A stretch of DNA of 64,000 bases from Pseudanabaena sp. BC1403 (GCF_002914585.1 NZ_PDDM01000020.1:41826-105825), one strand, 5' to 3'; counted from the stretch's first letter, positions 26,127 through 36,604 are shown. The notes: generated from the letters alone by a model not told the origin. Numbers and translations are program-made.

Positions 26127-26161
26127 GTCCTCATTAAATTTAATTCCGCCTAGCTTACTTA

Positions 26162-26250
26162 CTCCCTTCCCACCCAAAGAATAGGCGTTATAGAATAATT
26201 AGGCGTGCACGGCTTCGCCGCGCACGCCTAATTATTCACTGGGAAGGGAT
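26162..26250. mobile_element. 89-bp MITE-like element (TCCCTTCCCA ends)
   Basis: Inverted ends TCCCTTCCCA (26163 on) and TGGGAAGGGA (to 26249) flank a 21-bp hairpin GAATAATTAGGCGTGC... (26193-26237, one mismatch). It directly abuts the preceding element. Confidence 0.5.
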
Positions 26251-26364
26251 CAATTTAAAAACCGAGAGGGTATAGGAAGATTAGAGAATGACTATACTTA
26301 AAATAAAAGCACCATAATCAGTGCTTTTTATTTTGCTTTTCAGGATGTTATTCATGGTTTTGAG

Positions 26365-27045
26365 ATGCGCCGAACTTGTTTGCTCTATCAAAGCGATCGC
26401 CCGATTCCATACCTCACTGCATGGCAATGGCAAAAGCAATTGGTTGAGGAGCGTAAACAAGCTAGAAGAGACGGGCAAGACTTATCTGATGTGTTATTAC
26501 TAGTTGAACATCCTGCCGTTTATACTCTGGGACAGGGGTCAAGCTTAGAGTTTTTAAAATTTAGCCCCGATGCTCCTAATATCGAATGTCATCGCATCGA
26601 ACGGGGTGGCGAGGTTACCCATCATGCGATCGGGCAGTTAGTAGCATATCCAATTTTAAATCTTGACTATCATCAACATGATTTGCATTGGTATTTGCGC
26701 CAACTCGAAGAGGTAATTATTCAAGCATTAGCTAAATTTGATGTGCCGTCACAACGTATTCAAGGCTTAACTGGTGTTTGGATCAATCAAGCTGGACAAA
26801 ACAAAAAAATTGCTCAAGTTGGGATCAAAGTTAGTCAATGGATCACAATGCATGGCTTCGCATTAAATGTAAATATGGACTTATCAGGTTTCGATCGCAT
26901 TGTTCCCTGTGGAATCACAGATTGCCAAGTTTGTAATCTTAATCAATTTGTGCATGATGTGGAGATTGAACAAGTGAAAATTGCGATCGCAAAAACATTT
27001 GCCCAAATATTTGATCTGGAATTGCAATTTTATGCGATCGATTAA
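26365..27045 (+). CDS. lipB: Octanoyltransferase LipB
   Basis: A 226-aa lipoate biosynthesis enzyme that moves octanoyl groups from acyl carrier protein to lipoyl domains. Visible motifs: LLLVEHPAVYTLGQGS, RGGEVTHHAIGQLV, the catalytic lysine in AQVGIKVS and the cysteine in PCGITDC. Length is normal. Several in-frame starts are close; ATG 26365 matches family N-termini. Confidence 0.94.
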   Translation: MRRTCLLYQSDRPIPYLTAWQWQKQLVEERKQARRDGQDLSDVLLLVEHPAVYTLGQGSSLEFLKFSPDAPNIECHRIERGGEVTHHAIGQLVAYPILNLDYHQHDLHWYLRQLEEVIIQALAKFDVPSQRIQGLTGVWINQAGQNKKIAQVGIKVSQWITMHGFALNVNMDLSGFDRIVPCGITDCQVCNLNQFVHDVEIEQVKIAIAKTFAQIFDLELQFYAID

Positions 27046-27097
27046 CCCAAAAAGTATAGTCAATTGGGATAAAACTCTATTTGCATTTAGATTAAAC

Positions 27098-28309
27098 CTA
27101 ATCGTCAATTTCTCCTGGTTCATATAAAGTTTCAAAGCCTAATTTATCCAAGCAACGATCTGATGACCATGGTCTCATAATGGCTCCACAAGAGCTATCT
27201 CGATAAAGTCTTTCTAATGAGAAAGTCTTTAGAAGAGACTGACCACCACAAACTCGAATAGCTAAGCGACTTAATTCATTAGAATTTTCCATGATTGTAT
27301 AGTTGGCAGCATAAATTCTTAATCTTTTCGCTTTGCTTGGATTAAATTGAGTCTCATGAATTACTTTATGAAATAGAGCTTTGGTTTGCTCCAGTTTAAT
27401 AAACATTTCTGCAACTACAAACTGTTTTATTTTTTCTTTTCTACGTTTAATCGGAGGTATTCCTTCTACTTCTCCACGGAGATATTTAACTGTGAAATCA
27501 TAAGCCGCTTGGGCAATACCCATATAAGTAGAAGCTAAAGTAAAAAATATATATGGATAGTATTGAGTAAGTTTGAAGTAAATATTATTTGGTAGTAGCT
27601 GAGCATCATCATTGACAAATACGTCATTAAAAATCAAAGTGCGAGAAACCGTACCTCTCATTCCTAAAGGATCCCAATTGCCTGTGACCTCTACACCTTT
27701 AGCATGAGCAGGAATAGCTAAATAAAGGGTATCTTCAACAGATGCCATATCTTTTTGTTCAGTACAAACTACACCATAGTAGTTAGCAGATCCAGAAAGC
27801 GAAGCAAAGATTTTTGTTCCATTAATGATCCATCCACCATCCACCTTTTTGGCTCTTGTTTGATAGGATTTGCCCATAGAAACCCCTGCACCTGCCTCAG
27901 AAATAGGCTGAGAATAGATAGCTTTTTCTCTCACTATTCTTGAGAAATGCTTTATTTGATAAAGCTCACATTCTTCTCTTTGCATTTCGGTCATTGGGAG
28001 TTCTTTACTCAACACTAACCATAGAGTTGAGCAAATGTGCATATTATAAGTAAGAGCTGTAGCACCACAATAACGAGCTATTTCAGCCGATATTAAGCAA
28101 TAAGTAGCAAAATCGGCACCCATTCCTCCATACTCTTGGGGAATACATAATGCTAGAAGCCCATTCTCACTTAAATCTTGATAATTTTCGTGGGGAAAAG
28201 TGGCCTGTGCATCATACAAGTGTGCACGAGGCGCAAAATTTTTAATACCCAATTGTCTTACTGTCTCAATTAAGTATTTTTGCTTGCTTGTCAAATCTTC
28301 AAAGTCCAA
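27098..28309 (-). CDS. Acyl-CoA/acyl-ACP dehydrogenase family flavoprotein
   Basis: A 403-aa protein of the acyl-CoA dehydrogenase fold: helical N-terminal domain with IPQEYGGMGAD (about 60), middle beta-domain with QPISEAGAGVS and NGTKIFAS, C-terminal helical domain with a ending near YRDSSCGAIMRPWSSDRC. Most cyanobacteria lack fatty-acid beta-oxidation, so the substrate may be a carrier-bound acyl or amino-acyl group. The gene is AT-rich with no HIP1 site and stands in an accessory patch, suggesting horizontal acquisition. ATG 28309. Confidence 0.85.
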   Translation of the reverse strand: MDFEDLTSKQKYLIETVRQLGIKNFAPRAHLYDAQATFPHENYQDLSENGLLALCIPQEYGGMGADFATYCLISAEIARYCGATALTYNMHICSTLWLVLSKELPMTEMQREECELYQIKHFSRIVREKAIYSQPISEAGAGVSMGKSYQTRAKKVDGGWIINGTKIFASLSGSANYYGVVCTEQKDMASVEDTLYLAIPAHAKGVEVTGNWDPLGMRGTVSRTLIFNDVFVNDDAQLLPNNIYFKLTQYYPYIFFTLASTYMGIAQAAYDFTVKYLRGEVEGIPPIKRRKEKIKQFVVAEMFIKLEQTKALFHKVIHETQFNPSKAKRLRIYAANYTIMENSNELSRLAIRVCGGQSLLKTFSLERLYRDSSCGAIMRPWSSDRCLDKLGFETLYEPGEIDD

Positions 28310-28697
28310 TTTTGATATCCCAATAAATTAGATAGAGGTAGTTACAGCGGACTTTTGGTCTTACTCAGTCTGATTGACGGAGATATCGACAAGTATCGTA
28401 TTGACAGATTAAATTGATATTGCTGGAATTTTAACGCAAAGATGATTTGATTTCAATATTTAAGGGTAAATTAACTTAGATTCCCCTCTAAGTTAAATGA
28501 AATTGCAAAAATAAATTTAAGCAAAAATAAATGAAAGAGCCACTTAGGGACTTGCGAGAAAACAAAGTACCAAATGCCTTAGTAAAGTTTGCAAAGAGCA
28601 TCTCAAGGTCGTGCAAACCTTTGCCGAAATATTTAATTTAGAAATACTTCAACAAATCACCAGACAGTTTTGACAGGATACTGTGAGATCGCGAATC
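28310..28697. other. Degenerate spacer with a lipB-like 3' remnant
   Basis: No intact gene. Bases 28614-28646 (+) read QTFAEIFNLEI, close to KTFAQIFDLEL at the end of lipB (26994-27026), in the same orientation and ending at a stop at 28671. This may be a leftover copy of the lipB tail on the far side of the dehydrogenase gene. The rest is AT-rich. Confidence 0.3.
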
Positions 28698-28721
28698 TTA
28701 AGTATCAAGTAATATTTTCAT
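28698..28721 (-). pseudogene. Toxin gene stub (VapC/PIN-like start, 7 codons)
   Basis: Five bases after the antitoxin stop an ATG opens MKILLDT followed by TAA. MKILLDT is the usual N-terminus of PIN-domain (VapC) toxins that follow Phd-type antitoxins. The rest of the toxin is absent, so the locus is a decayed toxin-antitoxin pair. Confidence 0.5.
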
Positions 28722-28726
28722 GCCAA

Positions 28727-28951
28727 TTAGCCTAGAAAGTCAGCAAGAATTTCTTCGGGTAATGGAGCATTAAAGTCGGGAGCGATAAAGATTTCACCTT
28801 TGTCTTGTCCTGCTAGTCGAGCTTGGCGCTTCTTTTTGCTAGGCGTTATTGTGGCAGCTCCTATACCGTTCTCACAGATAATGATCTCTTTGCCGAGCAA
28901 GACTTGTCCCATTAGTTGAGAAAACTGCTGACTGGCTTCGGGGATAGTCAT
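28727..28951 (-). CDS. Phd/YefM-type antitoxin, orphan
   Basis: A 74-aa antitoxin: N-terminal DNA-binding part (TIPEASQQFSQLMGQVLLGKEIIICENG) and a C-terminal toxin-binding tail (PDFNAPLPEEILADFLG). In intact loci it represses its own promoter and neutralises a VapC-type RNase. Here the toxin gene is reduced to a stub, so the antitoxin is probably a relic or acts as a repressor. ATG 28951. Confidence 0.8.
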   Translation of the reverse strand: MTIPEASQQFSQLMGQVLLGKEIIICENGIGAATITPSKKKRQARLAGQDKGEIFIAPDFNAPLPEEILADFLG

Positions 28952-29038
28952 ATTCTTTATTAAGAGCTTTCTTCAATGGCGATCGCTAGTGAATATTATG
29001 GTAGTTACAAATATAGTTACGAATATTGAGTTGGGTAA

Positions 29039-29740
29039 TCAAGATTCTTTTTTCATACCTTCTGCATCTGAATCAAAGTTAGATGGAAATTTAGTCTCAT
29101 TACAATATATAGCTTCTTTCAGATTTGCTCGTTGCAGAATTGCTTGACTGAGATCTGCTTCAAGGAAAATGGCTTTCTCTAAGTTTGCCTCACTAAAATC
29201 CACTCCTTTAAGGTTAGTCCGTCCAAAATTTGCTTCCCTCAAATTAACCCTCTTAAAATTTGCGTTATTTAAATTTGCTCTAAAAAGTACACTGCCACTT
29301 AGATCCAACATTTCATTATGTAAGTCTTTAGTGTAATCGCGTTGTGCAATGACATTTATCGCCTCCTGAATCTCAGGATAAACTCTAGGGTAATCTTTAG
29401 GATTTGTAGCTCCACTTGGTGCAAATTCAAGTACCTTGCCTCTAATAAAGGAAGCTATAACTTTCATGACAAGCCAATGATATTCGGGAGAATCTTGTGC
29501 AATTTTTGATAAAGCATAGATACCACCTAGTACGACCGTTCTATTGTTTGTTGTTCCCAACTGTTCTACAGCTTTAGAGAATCGATCAGTAAGCAATTTT
29601 TTTTCGTTAATCTTAAAGTTTCGATATACATACACTGCACCAATAACAGCCGCAAATGTAGAAATAATCATTACAGCAAGCCTAATTACTTCTATCTTAT
29701 CTTTTAGATCTAATGACTGCCAAACATGTAATAAATTCAT
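29039..29740 (-). CDS. Membrane-anchored pentapeptide-repeat protein
   Basis: A 233-aa protein with one N-terminal membrane helix (about 19-42, VIRLAVMIISTFAAVIGAVY), a helical middle domain (about 50-140, KAVEQLGTTNNRTVVLGGIYAL...) and C-terminal pentapeptide repeats A(N/D)LxxA (about 150-215). Proteins of this architecture are common in cyanobacteria; function unknown. No HIP1 sites were seen. Confidence 0.8.
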   Translation of the reverse strand: MNLLHVWQSLDLKDKIEVIRLAVMIISTFAAVIGAVYVYRNFKINEKKLLTDRFSKAVEQLGTTNNRTVVLGGIYALSKIAQDSPEYHWLVMKVIASFIRGKVLEFAPSGATNPKDYPRVYPEIQEAINVIAQRDYTKDLHNEMLDLSGSVLFRANLNNANFKRVNLREANFGRTNLKGVDFSEANLEKAIFLEADLSQAILQRANLKEAIYCNETKFPSNFDSDAEGMKKES

Positions 29741-29895
29741 AAATAGTATTAATTTTTTTAAGATTTAAGTGTATTTCAAATAAAAATGTTTCTGTATTTA
29801 TTGGGAGTTCCAATTAGCTTGTTAATTATTTTGAAAACTCAAACTTAATCCAAGTTAAAATTGAGTCACGGACAAGCCCACAAAAGGGAAATATT

Positions 29896-30171
29896 ATGCC
29901 AGTAAGACACCCCCGATACAGCAAAGAAGAATTCGCTAGGCGCGGCGATGACATTTATGAAGCTCAGGTGCGCCCACAGGTCGAAATGGGTAACTATGGC
30001 AAAATTGTTGCGATCGACATTGAGACAGGAGCCTTTGAAGTTGCCGATGAGATATTGACTGCAACTGATAGCCTATTCAAACGAATTCCTGATGCTCAAC
30101 CTTGGATCGTTCGCATTGGAAATCGAGCCGTCCATAGGTTTGGCGCAAGGAGCCTTAAAAAAACCGTATGA
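29896..30171 (+). CDS. Small protein paired with aspartic protease
   Basis: A 91-aa soluble protein (MPVRHPRYSKEEFARRGDD...). No family function known to me; it is a conserved type seen in front of clan AA protease genes in cyanobacteria. It overlaps the next gene by 4 nt (ATGA), so translation is coupled. The pair may act as a two-component addiction-like or processing module; this is inference. A GGGAA ribosome site precedes ATG 29896. Confidence 0.7.
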   Translation: MPVRHPRYSKEEFARRGDDIYEAQVRPQVEMGNYGKIVAIDIETGAFEVADEILTATDSLFKRIPDAQPWIVRIGNRAVHRFGARSLKKTV

Positions 30172-30539
30172 TTCAGGGTGTAGTTAATCAAAGTTGTGAA
30201 GCGACAATTCCACTAGTCATCATCAACGAAAAGCGTCAGACAAAACTAGTTGATGCCGTCATTGATACAGGCTATACAGGTTACTTAAGCTTACCTAGTG
30301 AAATTATTTCTGCTCTAGACTTACCTTGGACAGGCGTTGATCGCGGCACTTTAGGCGATGGTAGCGAAGTGACATTTGAGGTTTATGCTGCGACAGTTAT
30401 TTGGGATGGTCAATACCGAAATATTCCTGTCAATGAAGCAGAGACAGATCCCCTAGTTGGCATGAGTTTGCTTTATGGCTATGACTTACGAATTCGAGCA
30501 ATAGTAGGTGGCAAAGTCACAATTGATTTGCCAGAATAA
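30168..30539 (+). CDS. Clan AA (retropepsin-like) aspartic protease
   Basis: A 123-aa protein with the single-domain retropepsin signature: DAVIDTGYTGYLSLP holds the catalytic DTG, and a hydrophobic-hydrophobic-Gly segment follows (PLVGMSLLYGYDLRI). Such proteins act as dimers. Start overlaps the preceding gene by ATGA. Substrate unknown. Confidence 0.82.
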   Translation: MIQGVVNQSCEATIPLVIINEKRQTKLVDAVIDTGYTGYLSLPSEIISALDLPWTGVDRGTLGDGSEVTFEVYAATVIWDGQYRNIPVNEAETDPLVGMSLLYGYDLRIRAIVGGKVTIDLPE

Positions 30540-30549
30540 ATACTATACT

Positions 30550-30584
30550 AATAAAAAAGCGCCCCCTAGGGGCGCTTTTTTATT
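30550..30584. terminator. Bidirectional terminator, protease / infB
   Basis: Perfect 16-bp stem AATAAAAAAGCGCCCC with T-runs on both strands, loop CTA. Serves the convergent protease and infB genes; the infB stop lies in the arm. Confidence 0.85.
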
Positions 30585-33500
30585 AAGAAGTAGCTAGCGT
30601 ACGACGTTTGGTGACCATGCGGAAGGCTTCGATAATATCGCCTTCTTTCCATGTGGAGAACTTAGCAAGAGAGATACCGCACTCAAATCCAGAGGCGACC
30701 TCCTTCGCATCATCCTTAACGCGTCGCAGCGAGTCAAGTACGGCTGTATGCACAACCTCATTGCCACGTTTGACACGGACATTACAGTTGCGGAGCAGCT
30801 TACCATTCTGGACATAACAGCCAGCCACAGCACCCTTACCGATCGCAAAGATAGCGCGAACTTCAGCTTGACCAAGGTATTCCTCGACCATTTCAGGATC
30901 GAGTAAGCCTTCCATCGCATCTTGGATATCTTCCAAGAGCTTGTAGATGACGTTGTAATCACGGAAATCAACACCCATCTCGTCAGCAGCCTGTCTTGCC
31001 CCAGGAGCCATCGTGGTATTAAACCCTAGAACAACTGCCGAGCTTGCTGCCGCCAAACTGATGTCGTTTTCAGTGATTTCACCAGGAGCCGAGAGGAGAA
31101 TGCGGAGTTGGACTTCGCGCTGAGGTAGATTGGCAAGTGAACCCAGAATTGCTTCGAGGGAGCCTTGGACATCTGCCTTGAGAATAATATTGAGTTCCTT
31201 GAGAGCGCCTTCCTTGACTTTTTCAGATAAAGTACCGAGGGTGACACGACGGGAAGCCATTGCTTGTACCAAGCGAGCTTGACGTTGATCCATCGTGCGT
31301 TGATCAGCGATCGCACGAGCTTGTTTTTCATCAAGGTAGACTTCAAACTCATCACCTGCTGCTGGGACATCGCCCAAACCGAGAACTTCCACCGCAAAGG
31401 ATGGCGAAGCCTTATCAACACGTACATTGCGATCGTCCACCATCGCACGCACCTTACCAAAGGCAGCGCCAGCCACAAAGATGTCACCAACTCGCAATGT
31501 ACCGTTTTGAACCAATAATGTCGCAACGGGGCCTTTTGCCTTGTCGAGGTGAGCTTCGATGACCGTACCTTTAGCCGTACGGTTAGGGTTGGCTTGTAAA
31601 TCTTCAACTTCAGCAACCAGCAAGATCATTTCGAGCAAGGTATCAAGGTTCTCGCGACGGATAGCGCTGACAGGAACCATGATTGTATCGCCGCCCCATT
31701 CTTCAGCAACAAGAGCATATTCGGTTAACTCTTGACGAATGCGATCGGGCTGAGCTTCAACCTTATCAACTTTGTTAATTGCAACAACGATTGGCACTTT
31801 AGCAGCACGAGCATGGCTGATCGCTTCAATGGTTTGAGGCTGAACACCATCATCGGCAGCAACAACTAGGACAGCAATGTCAGTAACCTTCGTACCACGC
31901 GCACGCATGGCGGTAAAGGCTTCGTGACCTGGAGTATCAAGGAAGACGATTTGTTGTTTCTGACCATTGTGCTCAACATCAACATGATATGCGCCGATAT
32001 GTTGAGTAATACCGCCCGCCTCTCCTTGTGCAACTTTGCTCTTGCGAATTGCATCAAGCAAGGTGGTTTTACCATGGTCAACGTGTCCCATAATTGTGAC
32101 CACTGGAGGACGGCGTTGCAGTTTGTCAAGATCCCCAACGTCGATCATTTCCGTCTTGAGAGCAAGCTCGATGACTTCAGGAGAATGGACTTCATAGCCC
32201 AATTCCGCCGACACCATTTTGGCAGTACCCACATCGAGGGTTTGGTTGATATTCGCCATGATCCCTTTCATAAATAGGGTGCGAATTACCTCTGTCTCAG
32301 AAAGGACTAAACGTTTGGCTAGTACAGCGACGGTCATACCCTCTTCAATTTCTACTGATGTTGGTTTTTCAGGAATAATTTCGACTTGTTGGTGACGGCG
32401 ATCGCGACTAGGGGCAGATTTTTTGCCCTTTTGCATTGGCTTAATGTCGGCTGCCATGGTTGGCTTTGATGGCACAACTGCTGCCTTAGGACGTGCCGCA
32501 GGACGCGCCAGAGACAAACTGATCTGCGCTAGCTCAGCAGCTGCGTCAGCATCAGCCCCATCTTCATCATCATCAGCAAAGTCACGCAAATAGCGCTTCG
32601 GCTTATTCAGACGATTCTTTTCTTTAAGCTCTAGTAAATCCTTTTCTTCTTCTTCTTTGGACTTACCTTTACGTTTACTACCCTTACCTGGCAAAGTTGG
32701 TTTTTCTAGGAGTTCTGGTAGCGCAGGATTAAATCCACCAGTTGATTCTGGCTTTTTACCAGTTTTGTCTGCAATTACGGGCTTTTCAGGCGCACGCATT
32801 AAGGTTGGCATCGGTGGACGCAAGTTATGCGGAGGCTCTGTCGGAGCAGTGATCCCACGTTCGATGAGTACAGAGTCTTTGACTAACTTCGGTCCACGGC
32901 CTTGAGGTCTACCACCAGCAGGAACAACAGGTTGTTCCACAGGCTTGTTCAGCTTTGGTTTTTCAGGCTTGTTTACCTTAACTGTTTTTTTGGTTTCCTC
33001 GCCTGCGATCTGCTCAATTCTGTCTTGCTCAGAGTAAGTCTGATTGGCTTTTGCCGAAACCCTTGACTCATCTGAAGGTTTTGGCGCAGGAGGTTTTGGC
33101 GCAATAACGGCTTTAGGCGCAACGGCTATAGGAGGCTTAGGCCTCTCTGGTGCAACAGGCTTATTCAATTTCACCTGAGGTGGAGACACACTTATTAAGG
33201 CCTGTTTCGGCACAACTGGGGGACGCTCAGCTTTTTCTGCTTGTGGTCTCTCAGCCCTTGGAGTCTCTTTACGGGGTGCTTGTTCTTTAGGTGCTTGTTT
33301 AGATTGGACGATCTTTGACTTTGTTGACTCGTCAACCGAGATCTTTGCAGGGGTGTATGCAACAGCTTTTTCAGATGATTTGGGTTGAGCTAGCTGCGTA
33401 ATTAATTCTGTTTTTGATTCTGATGGCGATGCTGGCTGTGAGTCTTTGATCGCTTGGGGATTTACTGGTGGAGTCAATGCTGTTTCTAAGGTCAATTCAA

Positions 33501-34011
33501 TTTTGGGCGCAGGGTTCGGTTCGGACTGTTCACCTTCTGAGACAGAAGGACGGCTGGGAGGCTTGACTAATGAAGAAGCAGGGGGCATGGGCAGGGGAGG
33601 GTTAATAACAGCAGTTTTAGCAGGAGTCTCTGAGCTAGGCTCAGCGATCGCACTAGGTGAGTTAAGAGGCGGATTTACAGAAGGTATAGCTCCTACATTA
33701 CCAGAGACAGGTGGAGTATTGAGACGAATTGTGGGCTTGGTAACCGCAAGAATTTGCTGCTTGGCAATACGAGAATCGGATTCTTTGATTTTTGCCGCAG
33801 CCGCAGCCTTCTTTTCAGAGCCCTTAGGTTCGGCAGCTTGATGATATTGAGGGGCTTTGATGCGAACCAATTCCGCCTCTGATTCTGTAATTGTACTACT
33901 ATGACTTTTAACAACTATATTTAATTGCTCACATACCGCGATTACATCTTTGGTGTCGAGATCTAACTCTCGTGAGAGTTCATATAGTCGAACTCGATTG
34001 CTTATACTCAT
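30583..34011 (-). CDS. infB: Translation initiation factor IF-2
   Basis: A 1142-aa IF-2. An N-terminal IF2N region ([19 protein letters not shown]) is followed by a very long Pro/Lys/Ala-rich linker (about 60-550), a second IF2N motif, then the GTPase domain from about residue 640 with [17 protein letters not shown] and NKVD, and C-terminal domains II-IV. It recruits fMet-tRNA to the 30S subunit. The long linker is normal for cyanobacteria. nusA and ylxR, its usual neighbours, are absent upstream. Confidence 0.97.
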   Translation of the reverse strand: MSISNRVRLYELSRELDLDTKDVIAVCEQLNIVVKSHSSTITESEAELVRIKAPQYHQAAEPKGSEKKAAAAAKIKESDSRIAKQQILAVTKPTIRLNTPPVSGNVGAIPSVNPPLNSPSAIAEPSSETPAKTAVINPPLPMPPASSLVKPPSRPSVSEGEQSEPNPAPKIELTLETALTPPVNPQAIKDSQPASPSESKTELITQLAQPKSSEKAVAYTPAKISVDESTKSKIVQSKQAPKEQAPRKETPRAERPQAEKAERPPVVPKQALISVSPPQVKLNKPVAPERPKPPIAVAPKAVIAPKPPAPKPSDESRVSAKANQTYSEQDRIEQIAGEETKKTVKVNKPEKPKLNKPVEQPVVPAGGRPQGRGPKLVKDSVLIERGITAPTEPPHNLRPPMPTLMRAPEKPVIADKTGKKPESTGGFNPALPELLEKPTLPGKGSKRKGKSKEEEEKDLLELKEKNRLNKPKRYLRDFADDDEDGADADAAAELAQISLSLARPAARPKAAVVPSKPTMAADIKPMQKGKKSAPSRDRRHQQVEIIPEKPTSVEIEEGMTVAVLAKRLVLSETEVIRTLFMKGIMANINQTLDVGTAKMVSAELGYEVHSPEVIELALKTEMIDVGDLDKLQRRPPVVTIMGHVDHGKTTLLDAIRKSKVAQGEAGGITQHIGAYHVDVEHNGQKQQIVFLDTPGHEAFTAMRARGTKVTDIAVLVVAADDGVQPQTIEAISHARAAKVPIVVAINKVDKVEAQPDRIRQELTEYALVAEEWGGDTIMVPVSAIRRENLDTLLEMILLVAEVEDLQANPNRTAKGTVIEAHLDKAKGPVATLLVQNGTLRVGDIFVAGAAFGKVRAMVDDRNVRVDKASPSFAVEVLGLGDVPAAGDEFEVYLDEKQARAIADQRTMDQRQARLVQAMASRRVTLGTLSEKVKEGALKELNIILKADVQGSLEAILGSLANLPQREVQLRILLSAPGEITENDISLAAASSAVVLGFNTTMAPGARQAADEMGVDFRDYNVIYKLLEDIQDAMEGLLDPEMVEEYLGQAEVRAIFAIGKGAVAGCYVQNGKLLRNCNVRVKRGNEVVHTAVLDSLRRVKDDAKEVASGFECGISLAKFSTWKEGDIIEAFRMVTKRRTLATS

Positions 34012-34635
34012 TGCTTACTCTGCCCTGCGTAACTGTTGTACACGGTGAAATTGAATTTACATAGAAGTTGCTTCCTATCTTTTGCTAGGTTGAATTACAT
34101 TGACTGAATTACATTGACCATAGTTAATCTTAGAAGCGCCTAGCTATTCCTGCTGAACAGGCTAGCGAGTAGGTTTCAATTTTTAAATGAAACTACTATA
34201 GCTATTATTACTCATACAACCTAGTAATATGAGATGTTAGCTAATTTGGCTCACAAACATTGGCAAAATCTCACTCAGTTTACTAGCTCTTGTACATTAA
34301 CCCTAAACACAGTTTTTGAGAAGAGATTTTTTATGTATGTGGCGATTTGCGTGAATAATTAGCTTAGATTTTTGAAAACCCCTGCTTTATGTAGCTTTGC
34401 CTAAAAAATCAAAGGTCTGCTTATATTTATAAATCCCTAACTATAGTGAACTTAAGTGCCTTAGCATTGTTACAGTTATTTACATTAAGTAGCTAGGCAG
34501 AATGAAAACAAAACCTAAAAAGACAAATCGCCCGCTTAGCAGACGATTTGTCTTTTTAGGTTTAAAGGTTTCTTTTGCCCAGCCACTTACTTTAATTTAA
34601 GGTAGGATCGAACAGTCTCGCCGCATTGTGATTTT
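34012..34635. other. 624-bp divergent region, infB / lepA
   Basis: No gene seen. Contains a 13-nt direct repeat (TGAATTACATTGA, near 34092 and 34107), a further TAAGTGCCTTAGCA motif at 34453 and the MITE-like element 34486-34589. Promoters of both translation-factor genes should lie here. Confidence 0.5.
34486..34589. mobile_element. 104-bp MITE-like element (TAAGTA ends)
   Basis: Ends TAAGTAGCTAGGCA (34486) and TGCCCAGCCACTTA (to 34589) are inverted repeats (12 of 14). The core hairpin AAACCTAAAAAGACAAATCG and complement occupies 34511-34563. Same family and size as 6130-6234. Confidence 0.6.
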
Positions 34636-36447
34636 ATGACCAACGTACCCGTCTCTCGCATTCGCAACTTTTCAATCATTGCTCATATCGATCATGGCAA
34701 GTCTACGCTTGCCGATCGCTTGTTGCAATTTACAGGCACAGTAGCGGATCGAGATATGAAAGCGCAGTTTCTCGACAACATGGATCTGGAGCGAGAGCGG
34801 GGGATCACAATTAAGTTGCAAGCAGCGCGGATGAAATATCAAGCGCTTAATGGTGATGAATATACGATTAATCTGATAGATACCCCAGGACATGTGGACT
34901 TTTCCTATGAGGTATCTCGCAGTTTGGCGGCTTGTGAAGGGGCTTTGCTGGTAGTTGATGCGTCACAAGGGGTCGAGGCGCAAACTCTAGCTAATGTCTA
35001 TTTAGCATTAGCAAATGATCTGGAGATTGTCCCCGTACTCAATAAAATCGATTTGCCAGGAGCAGATCCCGATCGTATAGCCAATGAAATCGAGCAGTTA
35101 ATTGGGTTAGATTGCTCGACAGCGATTCGAGCATCAGCCAAGCAAGGAATCGGGATCAGGGAGATCCTTGAAGCGATCGTTTTGCAAGTGCCACCACCAA
35201 AAGATACAGTCGATCAACCATTACGAGCTTTAATTTTTGATAGTTATTACGATGCCTATCGTGGCGTAATCGTTTATTTCCGTGTGATGGATGGCACGGT
35301 CAAAAAAGGCGATCGCGTTAAATTCATGGCTTCAGAGCAAGAATATGTAATCGATGAGCTTGGCGTACTCGCTCCTGGGCAAATTCAAGTTGATGAATTA
35401 CATGCAGGTGAAGTGGGTTATCTCGCGGCTGCGATTAAGATGGTCGCCCATGCACGGGTTGGGGACACTATTACTTCAGCACTTGACTCAGCACCAGAGC
35501 CTTTTCCTGGTTACGAAGAAGCAAAACCAATGGTTTTCTGCGGCATGTTTCCCACTGATGCCGATCAATTTGAGGAACTGCGTGAAGCTCTCACCAAGCT
35601 TAAGCTCAACGATGCAGCTCTAAATTATGAGCCAGAAACCTCGAATGCAATGGGCTTCGGTTTCCGTTGTGGATTTTTAGGGATGCTACATATGGAGATC
35701 GTGCAAGAGCGTCTCGAACGTGAATATAATCTCGATCTAATTGTGACTGCGCCCTCAGTAATTTATCGGGTGACGACAAATACGGACGAAATTTTGATGG
35801 TAGATAATCCTAGTGAGTTACCGCCACCAAATTCCAGAAAGTCGATCGAGGAGCCTTATGTCAAGCTAGAAATCATGACTCCGCAATCTTACATTGGTAC
35901 TTTGATGGAGTTATGCGTTGCAAGACGTGGCGTATTTGTAGATACAAAGTACATCACTACGGAACGAGCAACTTTAATTTACGAACTTCCATTAGCCGAA
36001 ATGGTGACAGATTTCTTCGACCAGATGAAGTCGCGAACGAAGGGATACGCCAGTATGGAATATCAAGTAATTGGCTATCGTCCTAACGATCTGGTACTTG
36101 TTGATATTCTCGTAAACGAAGAACCTGTTGATGCCTTGGCTTGTATTGTCCATCGCGACAAGTCTTATAATGTTGGACGAGCATTGGTATCTAAACTGAG
36201 AGAGTTGATTCCAAAACAACAGTTCCAAATTCCGATTCAAGCTGCGATCGGCACAAAAATCTTGGCGAGAGAGAATATCTCAGCGTTGCGAAAGAACGTG
36301 TTGAGCAAATGCTATGGCGGCGACATCTCTCGAAAGAAGAAGTTGTTAGAGAAGCAGAAGAAGGGTAAAAAGCGGATGAAGTCAATTGGAACAGTAGAAG
36401 TTCCACAAGCAGCGTTTATGGCAATTTTACAATTGAACGGTGATTAA
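34636..36447 (+). CDS. lepA: Elongation factor 4 (LepA)
   Basis: A 603-aa ribosomal GTPase. G1 [15 protein letters not shown] (residues about 15-29), DTPGHVDF and [10 protein letters not shown] are intact; the C-terminal domain has [16 protein letters not shown] near the end, the LepA signature. It remodels stalled or newly assembled ribosomes. ATG 34636. Confidence 0.97.
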   Translation: MTNVPVSRIRNFSIIAHIDHGKSTLADRLLQFTGTVADRDMKAQFLDNMDLERERGITIKLQAARMKYQALNGDEYTINLIDTPGHVDFSYEVSRSLAACEGALLVVDASQGVEAQTLANVYLALANDLEIVPVLNKIDLPGADPDRIANEIEQLIGLDCSTAIRASAKQGIGIREILEAIVLQVPPPKDTVDQPLRALIFDSYYDAYRGVIVYFRVMDGTVKKGDRVKFMASEQEYVIDELGVLAPGQIQVDELHAGEVGYLAAAIKMVAHARVGDTITSALDSAPEPFPGYEEAKPMVFCGMFPTDADQFEELREALTKLKLNDAALNYEPETSNAMGFGFRCGFLGMLHMEIVQERLEREYNLDLIVTAPSVIYRVTTNTDEILMVDNPSELPPPNSRKSIEEPYVKLEIMTPQSYIGTLMELCVARRGVFVDTKYITTERATLIYELPLAEMVTDFFDQMKSRTKGYASMEYQVIGYRPNDLVLVDILVNEEPVDALACIVHRDKSYNVGRALVSKLRELIPKQQFQIPIQAAIGTKILARENISALRKNVLSKCYGGDISRKKKLLEKQKKGKKRMKSIGTVEVPQAAFMAILQLNGD

Positions 36448-36604
36448 CTGAAGTTACGTGGAAGGAATTCCTGAAATTGGATAGGTTGGTGGCTGGTAAA
36501 GGGGCGCAGTCCCTACGGAAACCTTTAAATTTGGAAGTAGGGGCAATTCCCCCTTGGTTGTACTGCTCTGCTATAGCAATGTAAGCTTTGCTTAGGACAT
36601 AAAA
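36448..36604. other. Spacer with degenerate intergenic repeat
   Basis: Contains a partly symmetric pair GGGGCGCAGTCCCTAC / GTAGGGGCAATTCCCCC (about 36499-36555), like widespread cyanobacterial intergenic repeats. No gene. Confidence 0.35.

Larger units (their letters stand above)
25946..26161. mobile_element. MITE-like element (TAAGTA ends) with nested hairpins
   Basis: Left end TAAGTACTTCAGCATAATTAA is 20/21 identical to the left end at 6130; right end TTAATTCCGCCTAGC (26140 on) reads to CTTACTTA. It contains a 15-bp hairpin (25983-26016) and a 29-bp palindrome (26066-26126), so it may be a composite. The left end begins at the FecR gene stop codon. Confidence 0.55.

Noticed and set aside
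33000..33800. Plus-strand frames opposite infB
   Set aside because: Artefacts of the Pro/Lys-rich IF-2 linker, which creates long antisense frames.
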